A stretch of 64,000 bases of DNA, from contig NZ_AUBD01000001.1 in the NCBI RefSeq assembly GCF_000429065.1, forward strand, positions 476,458-540,457. Direction: 5' to 3'. The DNA is from Silanimonas lenta DSM 16282. Lineage in GTDB: Bacteria; Pseudomonadota; Gammaproteobacteria; Xanthomonadales; Xanthomonadaceae. The notes under the pieces are model-generated. The model saw only the letters and a program-made list of their open reading frames with translations, was not told the DNA's origin and searched no databases. Position numbers and translations under genes: made by a program. Of this stretch, positions 41,246-49,519 are shown piece after piece (positions within the stretch are counted from its first letter, which is position 1; each line of letters begins with the position of its first letter).

Positions 41246-42297
41246 ACCATTTTGCCGACCGCCTGCTCGCCTGGTTCGACCGGCACGGCCGCCACGACCT
41301 GCCCTGGCAACACCCGCGCACGCCCTACCGGGTGTGGGTGAGCGAGATCATGCTGCAGCAGACCCAGGTCAAGACCGTGCTGCGCTACTTCGAACGCTTC
41401 GTCGCCCGCTTCCCCGACCTGCCCGCGCTCGCCGCCGCCAGCGAAGACGAGGTGCTCGCCCACTGGTCGGGCCTTGGCTACTACTCGCGCGGGCGCCACC
41501 TGCACCGCGCCGCCCGGCGCTGCATGGAACAACACGGCGGCGAACTGCCGGCCAGCCTCGAGACCCTCGCCGCCCTGCCCGGCATCGGCCGCAGCACCGC
41601 CGCCGCCATCCTCGCCCAGGCCCACGGCATGCGCCATGCCATCCTCGATGGCAATGTGAAGCGCGTGCTCGCCCGCCAGCTTGGCGAACCCGGCTGGCCC
41701 GGCCTGCCGGCGGTGGAGGCCAGGCTCTGGGCCGAGGCCGAGGCCCGACTGCCGGAGACGCGGCTCGCCGACTACACCCAGGCCCTGATGGACCTTGGCG
41801 CCACCCTGTGCACGCGAAGCCGCCCGCGCTGCCCCGACTGCCCGGTGCGCGAGGGCTGCGTGGCCGATGCGCAGGGCCTCACCACCCAGCTGCCGGCGCG
41901 GCGCCCGGCCAAGGCCCTGCCCACCCGGCGCGCCACCCTGCTGGTGCTGCGCGATGCCGAAGGGCGGGTGCTGCTGGAACGGCGCGAAGGCAAGGGAGTG
42001 TGGCAGGGCCTCTGGAGCCTGCCGGAGCGGCCCGAGGACACCACGGCGCCGGGCGGCGCGCCGGCGCCCGGCCAGACCGCGCAGCCCCTGCCCGCCTTCG
42101 TCCACACTTTCAGCCATTACCGGCTGGAGGCCCGGCCCCTGCTATGGCCTCTCAGCGAGCCCGCGGCCGTCGCCGAGGCCCTGCTCGCCCCTGCCGATGC
42201 CGGCCCGCCACCGCCGCGCCGCTGGGCCGGCCCGGCCGACTGGCCCGCCATCGGCCTTCCCGCCCCGATCCGCACCCTGCTGGAATCCCTGCCATGA
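41242..42297 (+). CDS. mutY: A/G-specific adenine glycosylase MutY
   Basis: A 351-residue repair enzyme (E. coli MutY 350). [19 protein letters not shown], the helix-hairpin-helix with [14 protein letters not shown], and the cluster ligands [17 protein letters not shown] (spacing 6, 2, 5) are intact. The C-terminal MutT-like domain recognises 8-oxoguanine. It removes adenine mispaired with 8-oxoG. ATGA overlaps link it to both neighbours. Confidence 0.96.
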   Translation: MNHFADRLLAWFDRHGRHDLPWQHPRTPYRVWVSEIMLQQTQVKTVLRYFERFVARFPDLPALAAASEDEVLAHWSGLGYYSRGRHLHRAARRCMEQHGGELPASLETLAALPGIGRSTAAAILAQAHGMRHAILDGNVKRVLARQLGEPGWPGLPAVEARLWAEAEARLPETRLADYTQALMDLGATLCTRSRPRCPDCPVREGCVADAQGLTTQLPARRPAKALPTRRATLLVLRDAEGRVLLERREGKGVWQGLWSLPERPEDTTAPGGAPAPGQTAQPLPAFVHTFSHYRLEARPLLWPLSEPAAVAEALLAPADAGPPPPRRWAGPADWPAIGLPAPIRTLLESLP

Positions 42298-42563
42298 GCC
42301 GTACCGTCCATTGCGCCAAGCACGGCGTCGAAGCCCCTGGCCTGCCCTTCGCTCCCTGGCCCGGCCCCCTGGGCAAGCGCATCTTCGAACAGATCGGCCA
42401 GCCGGCCTGGCAGGAGTGGCTTGCCCACCAGACCATGCTGATCAACGAGAACCGCCTCTCGCCGATGGACCCCAAGCACCGCGCCTTCCTCGAAGGCGAG
42501 ATGGAGAAGTTCCTGTTCGGCGGCGGCGCCGAGAAGCCCCCGGGTTACGTGCCGGAGGCCTGA
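42294..42563 (+). CDS. Probable Fe(2+)-trafficking protein YggX
   Basis: An 89-residue protein (E. coli YggX 91). [19 protein letters not shown] has the conserved Cys, and [20 protein letters not shown] is the family motif. It is linked to protection and repair of iron-sulfur proteins. It follows mutY, an iron-sulfur enzyme, as in E. coli, with an ATGA overlap. Confidence 0.94.
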   Translation: MSRTVHCAKHGVEAPGLPFAPWPGPLGKRIFEQIGQPAWQEWLAHQTMLINENRLSPMDPKHRAFLEGEMEKFLFGGGAEKPPGYVPEA

Positions 42564-42988
42564 GGACCCGCCTCGTCGCGCCCGCTGGCCTCCACCGTGC
42601 TGCTGCGGGCCTTGCGCTCCGCCTCACGGAGTGCCTTCACGTCCACCGGGCGGATCTCGCGGATGCGGCAGCGGTCGCGGCCCGCCAGCACCGCATCGAA
42701 GCGGGCGTGCACGCTGCCAAGACTCGAGGTGAGCCCGATGGCGGAAACCCAGGGCAACTCGCTGCAGGGCGCGTCCACCGCCAGCAGGAAGGCTTCCCGC
42801 GGCCGCGTCCAGACCACCACCCGCTCCGGGCCGAGCACGGTATAGCCATCGAGCCGCTGGAATCGGAACGATGCCACGGGCTCAGCTGCCGCCGCCTCGT
42901 AGCGGGCCAGCGCGGCAGCCCCCCGGTCGCCCGGGCGGGTGGCGCAGGCAGCGAGCAGCAGGACGAAAACGAAGAGGATCGGGCGCAT
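42545..42988 (-). CDS. Small lipoprotein, DUF6491-like
   Basis: A 147-residue protein with lipoprotein signal [15 protein letters not shown] (lipobox LAAC). The rest includes [20 protein letters not shown], a conserved-looking CSELPW and [14 protein letters not shown], consistent with DUF6491. Function is unknown. The ATG at 42988 has GAGGAG upstream; a GTG two codons earlier is too close to that site. It overlaps yggX convergently by 19 bp. Confidence 0.75.
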   Translation of the reverse strand: MRPILFVFVLLLAACATRPGDRGAAALARYEAAAAEPVASFRFQRLDGYTVLGPERVVVWTRPREAFLLAVDAPCSELPWVSAIGLTSSLGSVHARFDAVLAGRDRCRIREIRPVDVKALREAERKARSSTVEASGRDEAGPQASGT

Positions 42989-43148
42989 CGGCACTACTCC
43001 TCACAACGGGGATGACGGCACGCTACCGGAGCCTGGAACCCCTCGACAATCACGGACGGGCCCGCATTCAGGCGGAGGACAGTTGCCCCGTGGCCTTGCA
43101 CACGCCACGCTGCGCCGGTACACTCTGCGGCCTTCGCTTAAAGCGACT

Positions 43149-43224
43149 GGCTAGGTAGCTCAGTTGGTAGAGCAGGGGATTGAAAATCCCCGTGTCGGGG
43201 GTTCGATTCCCTCCCTGGCCACCA
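43149..43224 (+). tRNA. tRNA-Phe (GAA)
   Basis: 76 bases including an encoded CCA. The acceptor stem GGCTAGG/CCTGGCC pairs with one G-U. The anticodon stem-loop is GGGGA-TTGAAAA-TCCCC with anticodon GAA at 43182-43184. The T-loop GTTCGATTC is standard. It is the last core gene before the accessory region, and tRNA-Phe is a frequent island insertion point. Confidence 0.97.
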
Positions 43225-43231
43225 CCATTCC

Positions 43232-43263
43232 ATGCCCAACCCTCATCGGTTGGGCATTTTCAT
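43232..43263 (+). terminator. Rho-independent terminator after tRNA-Phe
   Basis: ATGCCCAACC (43232-43241) pairs perfectly with GGTTGGGCAT (43248-43257), 6-base loop, followed by TTTCATTT. It starts 7 bp after the tRNA 3' end. Confidence 0.85.
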
Positions 43264-43488
43264 TTCCGGATTCCGCGAAGCAACGCGGGGCTGCGGGCCG
43301 TTCTGCGTGTGCCACGCGGCGGTGGCATGAGGCCCGGAAGCCGCCCGGTTGGACTCTCTTTCGCTCTCCGTTCTCTCAAAACCCGCGCCAACTTCTCGGC
43401 GGAAGCGCACGCAGACGGCCTTGCGCGTCAACGACTTGCGCGTGCGTCACGGCCATCGGTTGTCCATCGCGCTTGGATGACCAAGGCA

Positions 43489-44451
43489 TCAGGCCGACGC
43501 AGGACTCGACGCCGCCGCGCAGGGCATCGCGTACAAGCCCGCACGCCGCTGCGTGACCACGAGGGCACGGTAGGCGAACAGCGCCCCCTCGGCCTCGACC
43601 TTGCCCCGGTCGCGCGCCTTGACCTTGAACACGTCGATGGGCTTGGCGCTGTCCAGCCCCGCACGCCGCATGACCTGCTCGGCCGTGCGCGGGTCGCCTT
43701 TGAACGACCACAGGGCCTTGAACACCGCGGCCTGCGCGTCGGTCAGCCGGATCGGGCCGTGTGGCCAGTCGGTCAAGGTCACCCAGCGGAAATCCCCCGA
43801 GAACGGCCCATGCACGGGCGCTGCTGGATCCAGGGGCTGCGGGGCTGGCGACTCCCCCGGCAGGCCGATGAAAGCGATGCCGCCACCGTAGAGGTTGAAG
43901 CGATCTTCCAGCGCCCACCACTGCACGCCCGGCCCGAAGGGCGCGCCGCGCGTCTCGCGGGGCTTGGGCGTGATCACCCGAACGTCACCACCGGCCACGC
44001 GCACCCGCTGCAGCAGCGCCGGCTCGCGCCACAGACGAACGATGTCGCGTGCCAGCAGCACCGGCGATCGGCGGGAGTCCCCCAGCCGCCACACGCCGTC
44101 GCCAAGGTCGTCGATGCCGTCTCGGCTGTCGATCGCAAGGGCCAGGCGCAGCTTCTGGCGTAGCCAGTCCTCGTTCAGCCGCAGCGCGGTGCCGTCCTGC
44201 GGTGAAACCGGCACCGGCCCGCAGTCCGGGCAGCGGCACAAGCGACCGCCGCGCCCGTCGCCGAACACCGGTGCCCGATGCAGCGCGCAATGCGGGCACA
44301 GCACACAGGATTGATCGGTCACCGCCGCCTGGATCGCGCGGCCCAGGTGCGGCAGCAGCGCCACCTCGCCCGGCGACAAGGTGGCTCGCAGCACCGGCGT
44401 GCCAGCGGCGAACAGCCGGCAGAGCAACTGCCAGCCCTCGTGCGCCGACAT
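43489..44451 (-). CDS. Unrecognised protein with Cys-rich zinc-ribbon-like motif
   Basis: A 320-residue protein. After a helical start (VALLPHLGRAIQAAV) it has two Cys clusters, CVLCPHC (49-55) and CRCPDC (72-77), that could bind zinc. The middle has LARDIVRLWREPALLQRVRV, and a later part ITDWPHGPI-like segment, LTDWPHGPIRLTDAQAAVFK, resembles a winged-helix element. It starts one base after the stop of the 411-residue gene, so the two are co-translated. No family was recognised. The context (divergent XRE and ImmA genes) suggests a regulated accessory system. Confidence 0.72.
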   Translation of the reverse strand: MSAHEGWQLLCRLFAAGTPVLRATLSPGEVALLPHLGRAIQAAVTDQSCVLCPHCALHRAPVFGDGRGGRLCRCPDCGPVPVSPQDGTALRLNEDWLRQKLRLALAIDSRDGIDDLGDGVWRLGDSRRSPVLLARDIVRLWREPALLQRVRVAGGDVRVITPKPRETRGAPFGPGVQWWALEDRFNLYGGGIAFIGLPGESPAPQPLDPAAPVHGPFSGDFRWVTLTDWPHGPIRLTDAQAAVFKALWSFKGDPRTAEQVMRRAGLDSAKPIDVFKVKARDRGKVEAEGALFAYRALVVTQRRAGLYAMPCAAASSPASA

Positions 44452-44452
44452 C

Positions 44453-45688
44453 TCACGCTTCCTCGGGCGTCGTCGCCCCCACCGGGCCCGCGGACAAGGG
44501 CGCCTCCTGCGCGCTCAGGGTCTGGCCGGGGCGCAGGATGCCGATGCGCACCAGGTAGCGCTCCAGCTGCGCTTGCAGCCTGGGATCGAACTGGTGCAGG
44601 TTGAGCCGCCCGCGGCTGGTGACCTCGATGGGCACCACGCGGGCGCGGGTGCGTCCCGGCTCTGGCGGGTAGTACAGGTTGATCTGGGCGGCCAGCACCG
44701 TCCAGCGGCCTTCCAGCGGCGCGGGCAGTTGCTCGCGTAGCAGCTCGTGCACCGAGCGGTGGCGGCTGGCCTGCATGGCGGTGCACTCGATCTTGAGTTC
44801 GCCGTCCGGGCTCAGCAGCGCCAGCGACTTCAGCTGCACCAGCGAGAAGCCGTCCTCGAACACTTCGGGTACGTCGAAGCCCGTGCGCAGCGCCGACAGA
44901 TCCAGCGCCGGGGCCTTGATGCGCTCGGGCGTGGCCTGCACCCCGAGCACATGCTCGGCGAAGGCCTGCACCAGCATCTGCTGTACCTTGTGCCCGCCGC
45001 GCACGAGGGTGCGCACCACGCCCGTGGCCTCGGCGTACTCCAGCACCATGTGGATGTTGGGATTGCCCACGCGCTGCTTCAACACCACGCCCTCGAACTC
45101 CAGCCGCAGCATGGCCAAGTCCTTGACGTGCACCGTCAGCAGGTGGATGCCGGGGCTCCGGGTCACCAGATAGGCCACACACCCCTCGCCGCACTGCCGC
45201 TCGCGCTGGTAATAGGCCGAAATCGCCTGGCGCAAGCCGGCCAGGGCCGCGTCCGTCTCGATGGGTCGGCACCGCACCCCCAGGTCGAACTGCTGCGCCT
45301 GGGCGCTGTGGTGCGCCCAGAAATCGAGATCGCTGGCGCGCTCGAACAGCGCCCGGTGCCGCACGTACAGCCAAAACGACCGATGCAGGTCGCTCTGACA
45401 AAAGGTGAGTCCCGTCAACACCGCCGGATCGGCCAGCGCGGCCTCGAACATCGCCTGGCTGCCCGCGGCATCGCCGAGTGCGACGCTGGCCATCAGCTCG
45501 GCCGTCAGCCGGTCACGCGCTGCCGTGTCGCCCCAGGCCTTGATGGCTTCGATCACGTCCCGATTGGGTGGCCCGTCCGCCTGCGGCTCGGGCGCAGGCG
45601 GCACCGCCAGCCCGTGGCTGGCGAGGAACTGGTGCAGGGTCTCGTCCGGCGGCAGCGCCAGCAGCACGTCGACATAGGTCTTCTTCAT
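44453..45688 (-). CDS. Unrecognised 411-residue protein of the XRE/ImmA divergent module
   Basis: A soluble protein beginning MKKTYVDVLLALPPDETLHQ. It is mostly alpha/beta, with segments such as LTFCQSDLHRSFWLYVRHRA, GCVAYLVTRSPGIHLLTVHV and INLYYPPEPGRTRARVVPIE. The tail is disordered-looking. No catalytic motif or family was recognised. The ATG at 45688 was chosen because upstream sequence lacks coding character. It is the first gene of a two-gene unit divergent from the XRE/ImmA pair across a 244-bp region with inverted boxes. Confidence 0.72.
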   Translation of the reverse strand: MKKTYVDVLLALPPDETLHQFLASHGLAVPPAPEPQADGPPNRDVIEAIKAWGDTAARDRLTAELMASVALGDAAGSQAMFEAALADPAVLTGLTFCQSDLHRSFWLYVRHRALFERASDLDFWAHHSAQAQQFDLGVRCRPIETDAALAGLRQAISAYYQRERQCGEGCVAYLVTRSPGIHLLTVHVKDLAMLRLEFEGVVLKQRVGNPNIHMVLEYAEATGVVRTLVRGGHKVQQMLVQAFAEHVLGVQATPERIKAPALDLSALRTGFDVPEVFEDGFSLVQLKSLALLSPDGELKIECTAMQASRHRSVHELLREQLPAPLEGRWTVLAAQINLYYPPEPGRTRARVVPIEVTSRGRLNLHQFDPRLQAQLERYLVRIGILRPGQTLSAQEAPLSAGPVGATTPEEA

Positions 45689-45771
45689 CGCGTCTCGGTC
45701 CTTTCCCTGAGGTGGCGTCGGAGGTCTGCGGACCGAGGGTTCGGCGCGCGGGCCGGCGACAGCTGACTGAA

Positions 45772-45919
45772 CTCGAATCACACAAAAGTAAGGCAGCGTG
45801 ATACAGCGCGATTGTGTCCCTGCCTGGCCTGCTTGTCAAACTGCATGGCACATCTGGCGGCCTTTGGTATCACAGGGCTATACTGTCCGACCGCATTCCA
45901 ACACTTCCCGTGATTCGAG
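45772..45919. promoter_or_regulatory. Divergent promoter region with two pairs of inverted boxes
   Basis: GTGATAC (45798-45804) and its complement GTATCAC (45867-45873) face outward toward the two operons. CTCGAATCAC (45772-45781) and its complement GTGATTCGAG (45910-45919) lie outside them. Each operon therefore has a GTATCAC box followed by a GTGATTCGAG box, with gaps of 16 and 36 bp. A good -10, TATACT (45879-45884), follows the right GTATCAC. These are probable operators, likely for the XRE protein. Confidence 0.6.
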
Positions 45920-45932
45920 ACAGGACATCGCC

Positions 45933-46280
45933 ATGGCTTCCACATTCGGATCTCGCCTGCGGCGATTTCGCGAGGCGAAGAAACTGACCTTGCAGCAGGT
46001 GGCCGACGCGGTCGGCTGTACCAAGGCCTACATCTGGGAACTGGAGATGAAAGAGGGGCAGCGCCCCTCGGCCGAGCGCGTGCAGGCGCTGGCCAAGGTG
46101 CTGGGCGTGACCATGGAGGACATCATGGGCGAGCCCCTGCCCGCAGCGCCCGAGGCCAGCCCCGAGGATGTGGCCTTCTTCCGGGCCTACGCCGGCATGC
46201 GCGAGGACGAGAAGGCCCGCGTGCGCCAGGCCTTGAAGCTCATCTTCCCGGACAAGGACCTGCCGGAGCCCAAGGGATGA
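45933..46280 (+). CDS. XRE-family HTH transcriptional regulator
   Basis: A 115-residue protein. The HTH region is SRLRRFREAKKLTLQQVADA with VGCTKAYIWELEMKEGQRPS and LAKVLGVTMEDIMGE; the tail is helical. AGGA lies eight bases before the ATG at 45933. It overlaps the ImmA/IrrE gene (ATGA). Such pairs act as repressor plus anti-repressor protease in ICEs and phages (ImmR/ImmA). Confidence 0.92.
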   Translation: MASTFGSRLRRFREAKKLTLQQVADAVGCTKAYIWELEMKEGQRPSAERVQALAKVLGVTMEDIMGEPLPAAPEASPEDVAFFRAYAGMREDEKARVRQALKLIFPDKDLPEPKG

Positions 46281-47155
46281 CTTCGGCGCAGCCGCTCACC
46301 GGGTCGATTGCCGCCAGCAAGCTGCATCACTGGCTTCGGGCCTGGTACCAAGGGCCGGTGCCGGAGGCGGTCGATCTCGAGGTCGTGCAGCAGATGCTGC
46401 CCGCCACCCCCTTCGGGGTAGGGGTGCGCGAAATCCGCCCGCCGGTGCCGTTCGACGACGCGGCCTTCGAAGGGATGCTGGCGCGCGATCCCACCGACCC
46501 CGCCGTCTGGGGCATCGCCTACAACGGCAGCGTCAGCCCCGAGCGCCAGCGCTTCACCATCGCGCACGAGCTCGGGCATTTCGTGCTGCACCGCGACCGG
46601 CAGCCGCGCTTTGGCTGCGACAAGGAGAGCGTCTACTCGGGTCACGAAACCATGCGCCAGATCGAGCGCGAGGCCGACGATTTCGCGGCCAACTTGCTGA
46701 TGCCTGGCGACCTGCTGCGCCAATGGACGGCGAACCGGCGCATCGATCTGCACGTGCTCAGCGCCATCGCCCAGCGCTTTGAGGTCTCGTTCGAGGCGCT
46801 GTGCATCCGCTTCATCAAGTACACCGGCGAGCGCGCGATCCTCGTCTACTGGGACAACAGCTTTGTGAAGTACGAGTGGCGTAGCAGCAGTGCCGTGAAG
46901 ACCAGGGCGCGCATCCGCCGCACCGACGATCCGCAAGAACCGCTGCCCGGCACGCTCGCCGCCGACGCGAGCGTCGTGCAGGCATGGGAGGGGGTGGAAA
47001 TGTCCGCCGCGATCTGGTGTCCGGAAGAAGCGCCCTACATGAAGCTTCGGGAGTTCAAGCACAGCTATGGCGCGAAGGATCGGGTATTGACCCTTCTGCT
47101 GTTGGAGAGTGCTGTGCCGCGGGGGTGGGATCGGGGGTGGGGGGAGGATCTGTGA
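46277..47155 (+). CDS. ImmA/IrrE-family metallo-endopeptidase
   Basis: A 292-residue protein with the zinc motif FTIAHELGHFVLHRD (His97, Glu98, His101) and third ligand region QIEREADDFAANLLMP. The C-terminal half contains a mixed domain ending in LTLLLLESAVPRGW. In ICEBs1 the ImmA protease cleaves its partner XRE repressor; the overlap here suggests the same. If so, cleavage would release the divergent 411/320-residue genes. Confidence 0.92.
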   Translation: MTSAQPLTGSIAASKLHHWLRAWYQGPVPEAVDLEVVQQMLPATPFGVGVREIRPPVPFDDAAFEGMLARDPTDPAVWGIAYNGSVSPERQRFTIAHELGHFVLHRDRQPRFGCDKESVYSGHETMRQIEREADDFAANLLMPGDLLRQWTANRRIDLHVLSAIAQRFEVSFEALCIRFIKYTGERAILVYWDNSFVKYEWRSSSAVKTRARIRRTDDPQEPLPGTLAADASVVQAWEGVEMSAAIWCPEEAPYMKLREFKHSYGAKDRVLTLLLLESAVPRGWDRGWGEDL

Positions 47156-47293
47156 TGAGACGATGGAAATACGGGTGTGGTGCATCGCGAAGAGCGCGTC
47201 GCAGGTGCTGTTGCTGTTTGCGCGGTCGAGCCTGTGAATGGTGCGCCGGCGGCCGATGATCGTGGCCTGACCCGCCCCACGCCAGAGCAGGCC

Positions 47294-47914
47294 CTACCGG
47301 CTGCGCTTGTTCCGGCTGGGCGCTTTGCGGGTGGGACGATGGGGCGTTTGTGCCTGACCGATCGAATCGCCTGGTCCTGACGGACACGCATCCCGCACGG
47401 CGGCGTGCAGCACGCGCCATCGAGATTCATCCATCGGCACCAGCCCGAAGTAACGCAACATGAATGCGCCTTCGGTGGCCAAGAAGGCCAGCCAGGCTTG
47501 CCGCTGTTCGGGATCGTCGAGACTCAAGCCCGCCAGCCGCTCCTGATACCACGCCCGGGTGCTGTCCAGGTCCTGCGGCGATTGCAGCAACGCAGCCAAC
47601 AAGCCCGCCGCCTTGGCGCTGGACATTTCGTCCGAGCAAAAAGTGGCCTCCACATGCGCCCGCACCTTGGCCAGCGGCGTCGGGTCGTGATCCACCAGCG
47701 CTTGATAACGTGCCTCGTAAGCCTGTCCAAAGCGCTCGAACAGCGCGTCGATCAAAGCGGCCTTGGTGCCAAAGCACGATTGCACACCGCCCTTGCTGAT
47801 ACCCGCCGCCTGCGCCACGGCCTCGATGGTGAGGCCTGCCGCACCCTGCGTGCGCACGATGGCCTCGGCCAAGTCCAGCACTGCGTCACGGTCGATGGAT
47901 TTCGGGCGTCCCAT
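47294..47914 (-). CDS. TetR/AcrR-family repressor of the divergent efflux gene
   Basis: A 206-residue protein. The N-terminal HTH has MGRPKSIDRDAVLDLAEAIV and TIEAVAQAAGISKGGVQSCF. The C-terminal ligand domain is variable and ends in a basic tail. Its ATG lies 6 bp from a palindrome shared with the divergent SmvA-like pump. SmvR/SmvA pairs in enterobacteria control export of cationic biocides; the similarity here is by family and context only. The 138 bp between the ImmA stop and this stop hold no gene I can support. Confidence 0.9.
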   Translation of the reverse strand: MGRPKSIDRDAVLDLAEAIVRTQGAAGLTIEAVAQAAGISKGGVQSCFGTKAALIDALFERFGQAYEARYQALVDHDPTPLAKVRAHVEATFCSDEMSSAKAAGLLAALLQSPQDLDSTRAWYQERLAGLSLDDPEQRQAWLAFLATEGAFMLRYFGLVPMDESRWRVLHAAVRDACPSGPGDSIGQAQTPHRPTRKAPSRNKRSR

Positions 47915-47920
47915 AGGGCG

Positions 47921-47950
47921 ATTTTAAATAAATACGTTTGTATTTAAAAT
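47921..47950. promoter_or_regulatory. Symmetric operator/promoter between tetR and the efflux gene
   Basis: ATTTTAAATA (47921-47930) and TATTTAAAAT (47941-47950) are perfect arms around a 10-bp spacer. Each arm contains TAAAAT, a good -10, pointing outward. Exactly six bases separate each -10 from the ATG on its side (47914 and 47957). Transcription would start at about the start codons, so both mRNAs are predicted to be leaderless. A dimer bound here would block both promoters. Confidence 0.75.
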
Positions 47951-47956
47951 GTGCCC

Positions 47957-49519
47957 ATGACCCCTGAATCGACACTCGCCACTCCTGCCCCGCAACCGAC
48001 TCGCCCACAACGCTGGACCGTGCTGGGCATCGTCTCGACGGCGCTGTTGCTGATCGTGATCGACATGACGGTCCTCTACACCGCGCTGCCGCGCCTGACG
48101 CACGACCTGCAAGCGTCCGGCGCCGAGAAATTATGGATCGTCAACGCGTACTCCCTGACCATGGCCGGACTGCTGTTGGGGGCGGGCACCCTGGGCGACC
48201 GCTGGGGCCACAAGCGGCTGTTTCTTGCCGGCTTGACGGTGTTCGCGCTGGCTTCGCTCGCCGCCGCATTCGCGCCGACGGCGACAGCCTTGATCGGCGC
48301 CCGGGTGGCCCTTGCCGTGGGCGCCGCCATGATGATGCCGGCCACGCTGGCCATCATCCGCCATACCTTCGAGCGCGATGACGAGCGCAGCTTGGCGATT
48401 GGCATCTGGGCCGCGGTGGCCAGTGGCGGCGCCGCGTTGGGTCCCGTGCTCGGCGGGGTGTTGCTGTCGTCCTTCTGGTGGGGATCGGTCTTTCTCATCA
48501 ACGTCCCGATCGCCGCGCTCGCGCTGTTGCTGGGCGCGTGGCTAGTGCCCTCGCGTCCCGGCGATGCCACTCGGCGCTGGGACGCGATCGGCTCACTGCA
48601 AGCCCTGGTGGCGCTGGTGGCCCTGGCCTGGGCGATCAAGCATCTCGGCACACGCGATGCGTCCTGGACCGGCACCTTGGCCGCCGCCCTGATCGCCGCC
48701 GTCGCAGGGCTGATGTTCGTCCGCCGGCAGCGGCGAAGCGTCGCGCCACTGCTCGATCTGGGATTGTTCCGGCGGCCTCTGTTCGTGACCGGAGTGGCAG
48801 TGGCGGTCGTCGCATCAATCGCGCTCGTGGGCATCGAGCTCGTGTTCGCGCAGCGCTTGCAACTGGTGCTCGGCCTGACGCCGCTGCACGCCGCTTACTG
48901 GATGCTGCCTTTGGCCATCGGCGCATTCGCCGCGGGTCCGCTGACAGGCTGGACCATCCGCCATGTCGGCGCGCTGCCCATGATGGCTGGCGCCCTGTTC
49001 GTCACCGCCGCCGGTGTGGCGGCGGTCTGGATGACGCTCGATCGGCATACGGAACTGCTGTTGAGCCTCGTCGTCTTGGGATTGGGCTTTGGCGGAGCGA
49101 TGACTTCAGCCTCGCATACCATCATCGAGCAGGCGCCGCCCCATCGCGCCGGCATGGCCGCTTCGCTGGAGGAGGTCTCGTATGAACTCGGTGGGGCCTT
49201 GGGGGTGGCGGTGCTGGGCACCGTGGTGGCCGCGCTGTACACGCGTCATTGGCAATGGCCTGCGGGACTGCCCAGGATCGACGCGGCCCGCTCGGGCATG
49301 GACGAAGCGCTGCGCGTGGCGGAGCGCTTGCCCCCGGAGCAAGCCGAACGTCTCATTCACGCCGCTCGTCAGGCATTCGATGCCGGCGTGGCGGGCGTCA
49401 TGGGGTTGACCGTCGCCGGTCTGCTGCTCGCTTTCATCGCGGTAGCGGCACTGGCTTGGCAGCAACGCCGGCGTCCTTGCCCTCACACGCACCCAGGAGA
49501 AGACACGTGCCAAGCCTGA
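47957..49519 (+). CDS. MFS efflux transporter, DHA2/QacA type, SmvA-like
   Basis: A 520-residue protein with 14 likely helices. Helix 1 has IVIDMTVLYTALPRL; the motif A loop is GDRWGHKRLF; motif C region GGAALGPVLGGVLLSSFWWG and VFLINVPIAALAL. The end keeps the SmvA-like RLPPEQAERLIHAARQAF. QacA/SmvA pumps export quaternary ammonium compounds and bisbiguanides by proton antiport. The ATG at 47957 has no Shine-Dalgarno; a GTG two codons earlier is the alternative. It overlaps the next gene by 13 bp. Confidence 0.92.
   Translation: MTPESTLATPAPQPTRPQRWTVLGIVSTALLLIVIDMTVLYTALPRLTHDLQASGAEKLWIVNAYSLTMAGLLLGAGTLGDRWGHKRLFLAGLTVFALASLAAAFAPTATALIGARVALAVGAAMMMPATLAIIRHTFERDDERSLAIGIWAAVASGGAALGPVLGGVLLSSFWWGSVFLINVPIAALALLLGAWLVPSRPGDATRRWDAIGSLQALVALVALAWAIKHLGTRDASWTGTLAAALIAAVAGLMFVRRQRRSVAPLLDLGLFRRPLFVTGVAVAVVASIALVGIELVFAQRLQLVLGLTPLHAAYWMLPLAIGAFAAGPLTGWTIRHVGALPMMAGALFVTAAGVAAVWMTLDRHTELLLSLVVLGLGFGGAMTSASHTIIEQAPPHRAGMAASLEEVSYELGGALGVAVLGTVVAALYTRHWQWPAGLPRIDAARSGMDEALRVAERLPPEQAERLIHAARQAFDAGVAGVMGLTVAGLLLAFIAVAALAWQQRRRPCPHTHPGEDTCQA

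Noticed and set aside
43164..43556. Plus-strand open frames running across the tRNA-Phe gene
   Set aside because: They read through a tRNA and its terminator and have no ribosome site or domain.
47055..47430. Two 121-codon minus-strand frames between the ImmA and TetR genes
   Set aside because: They overlap the ends of well-supported genes and show no coding pattern.
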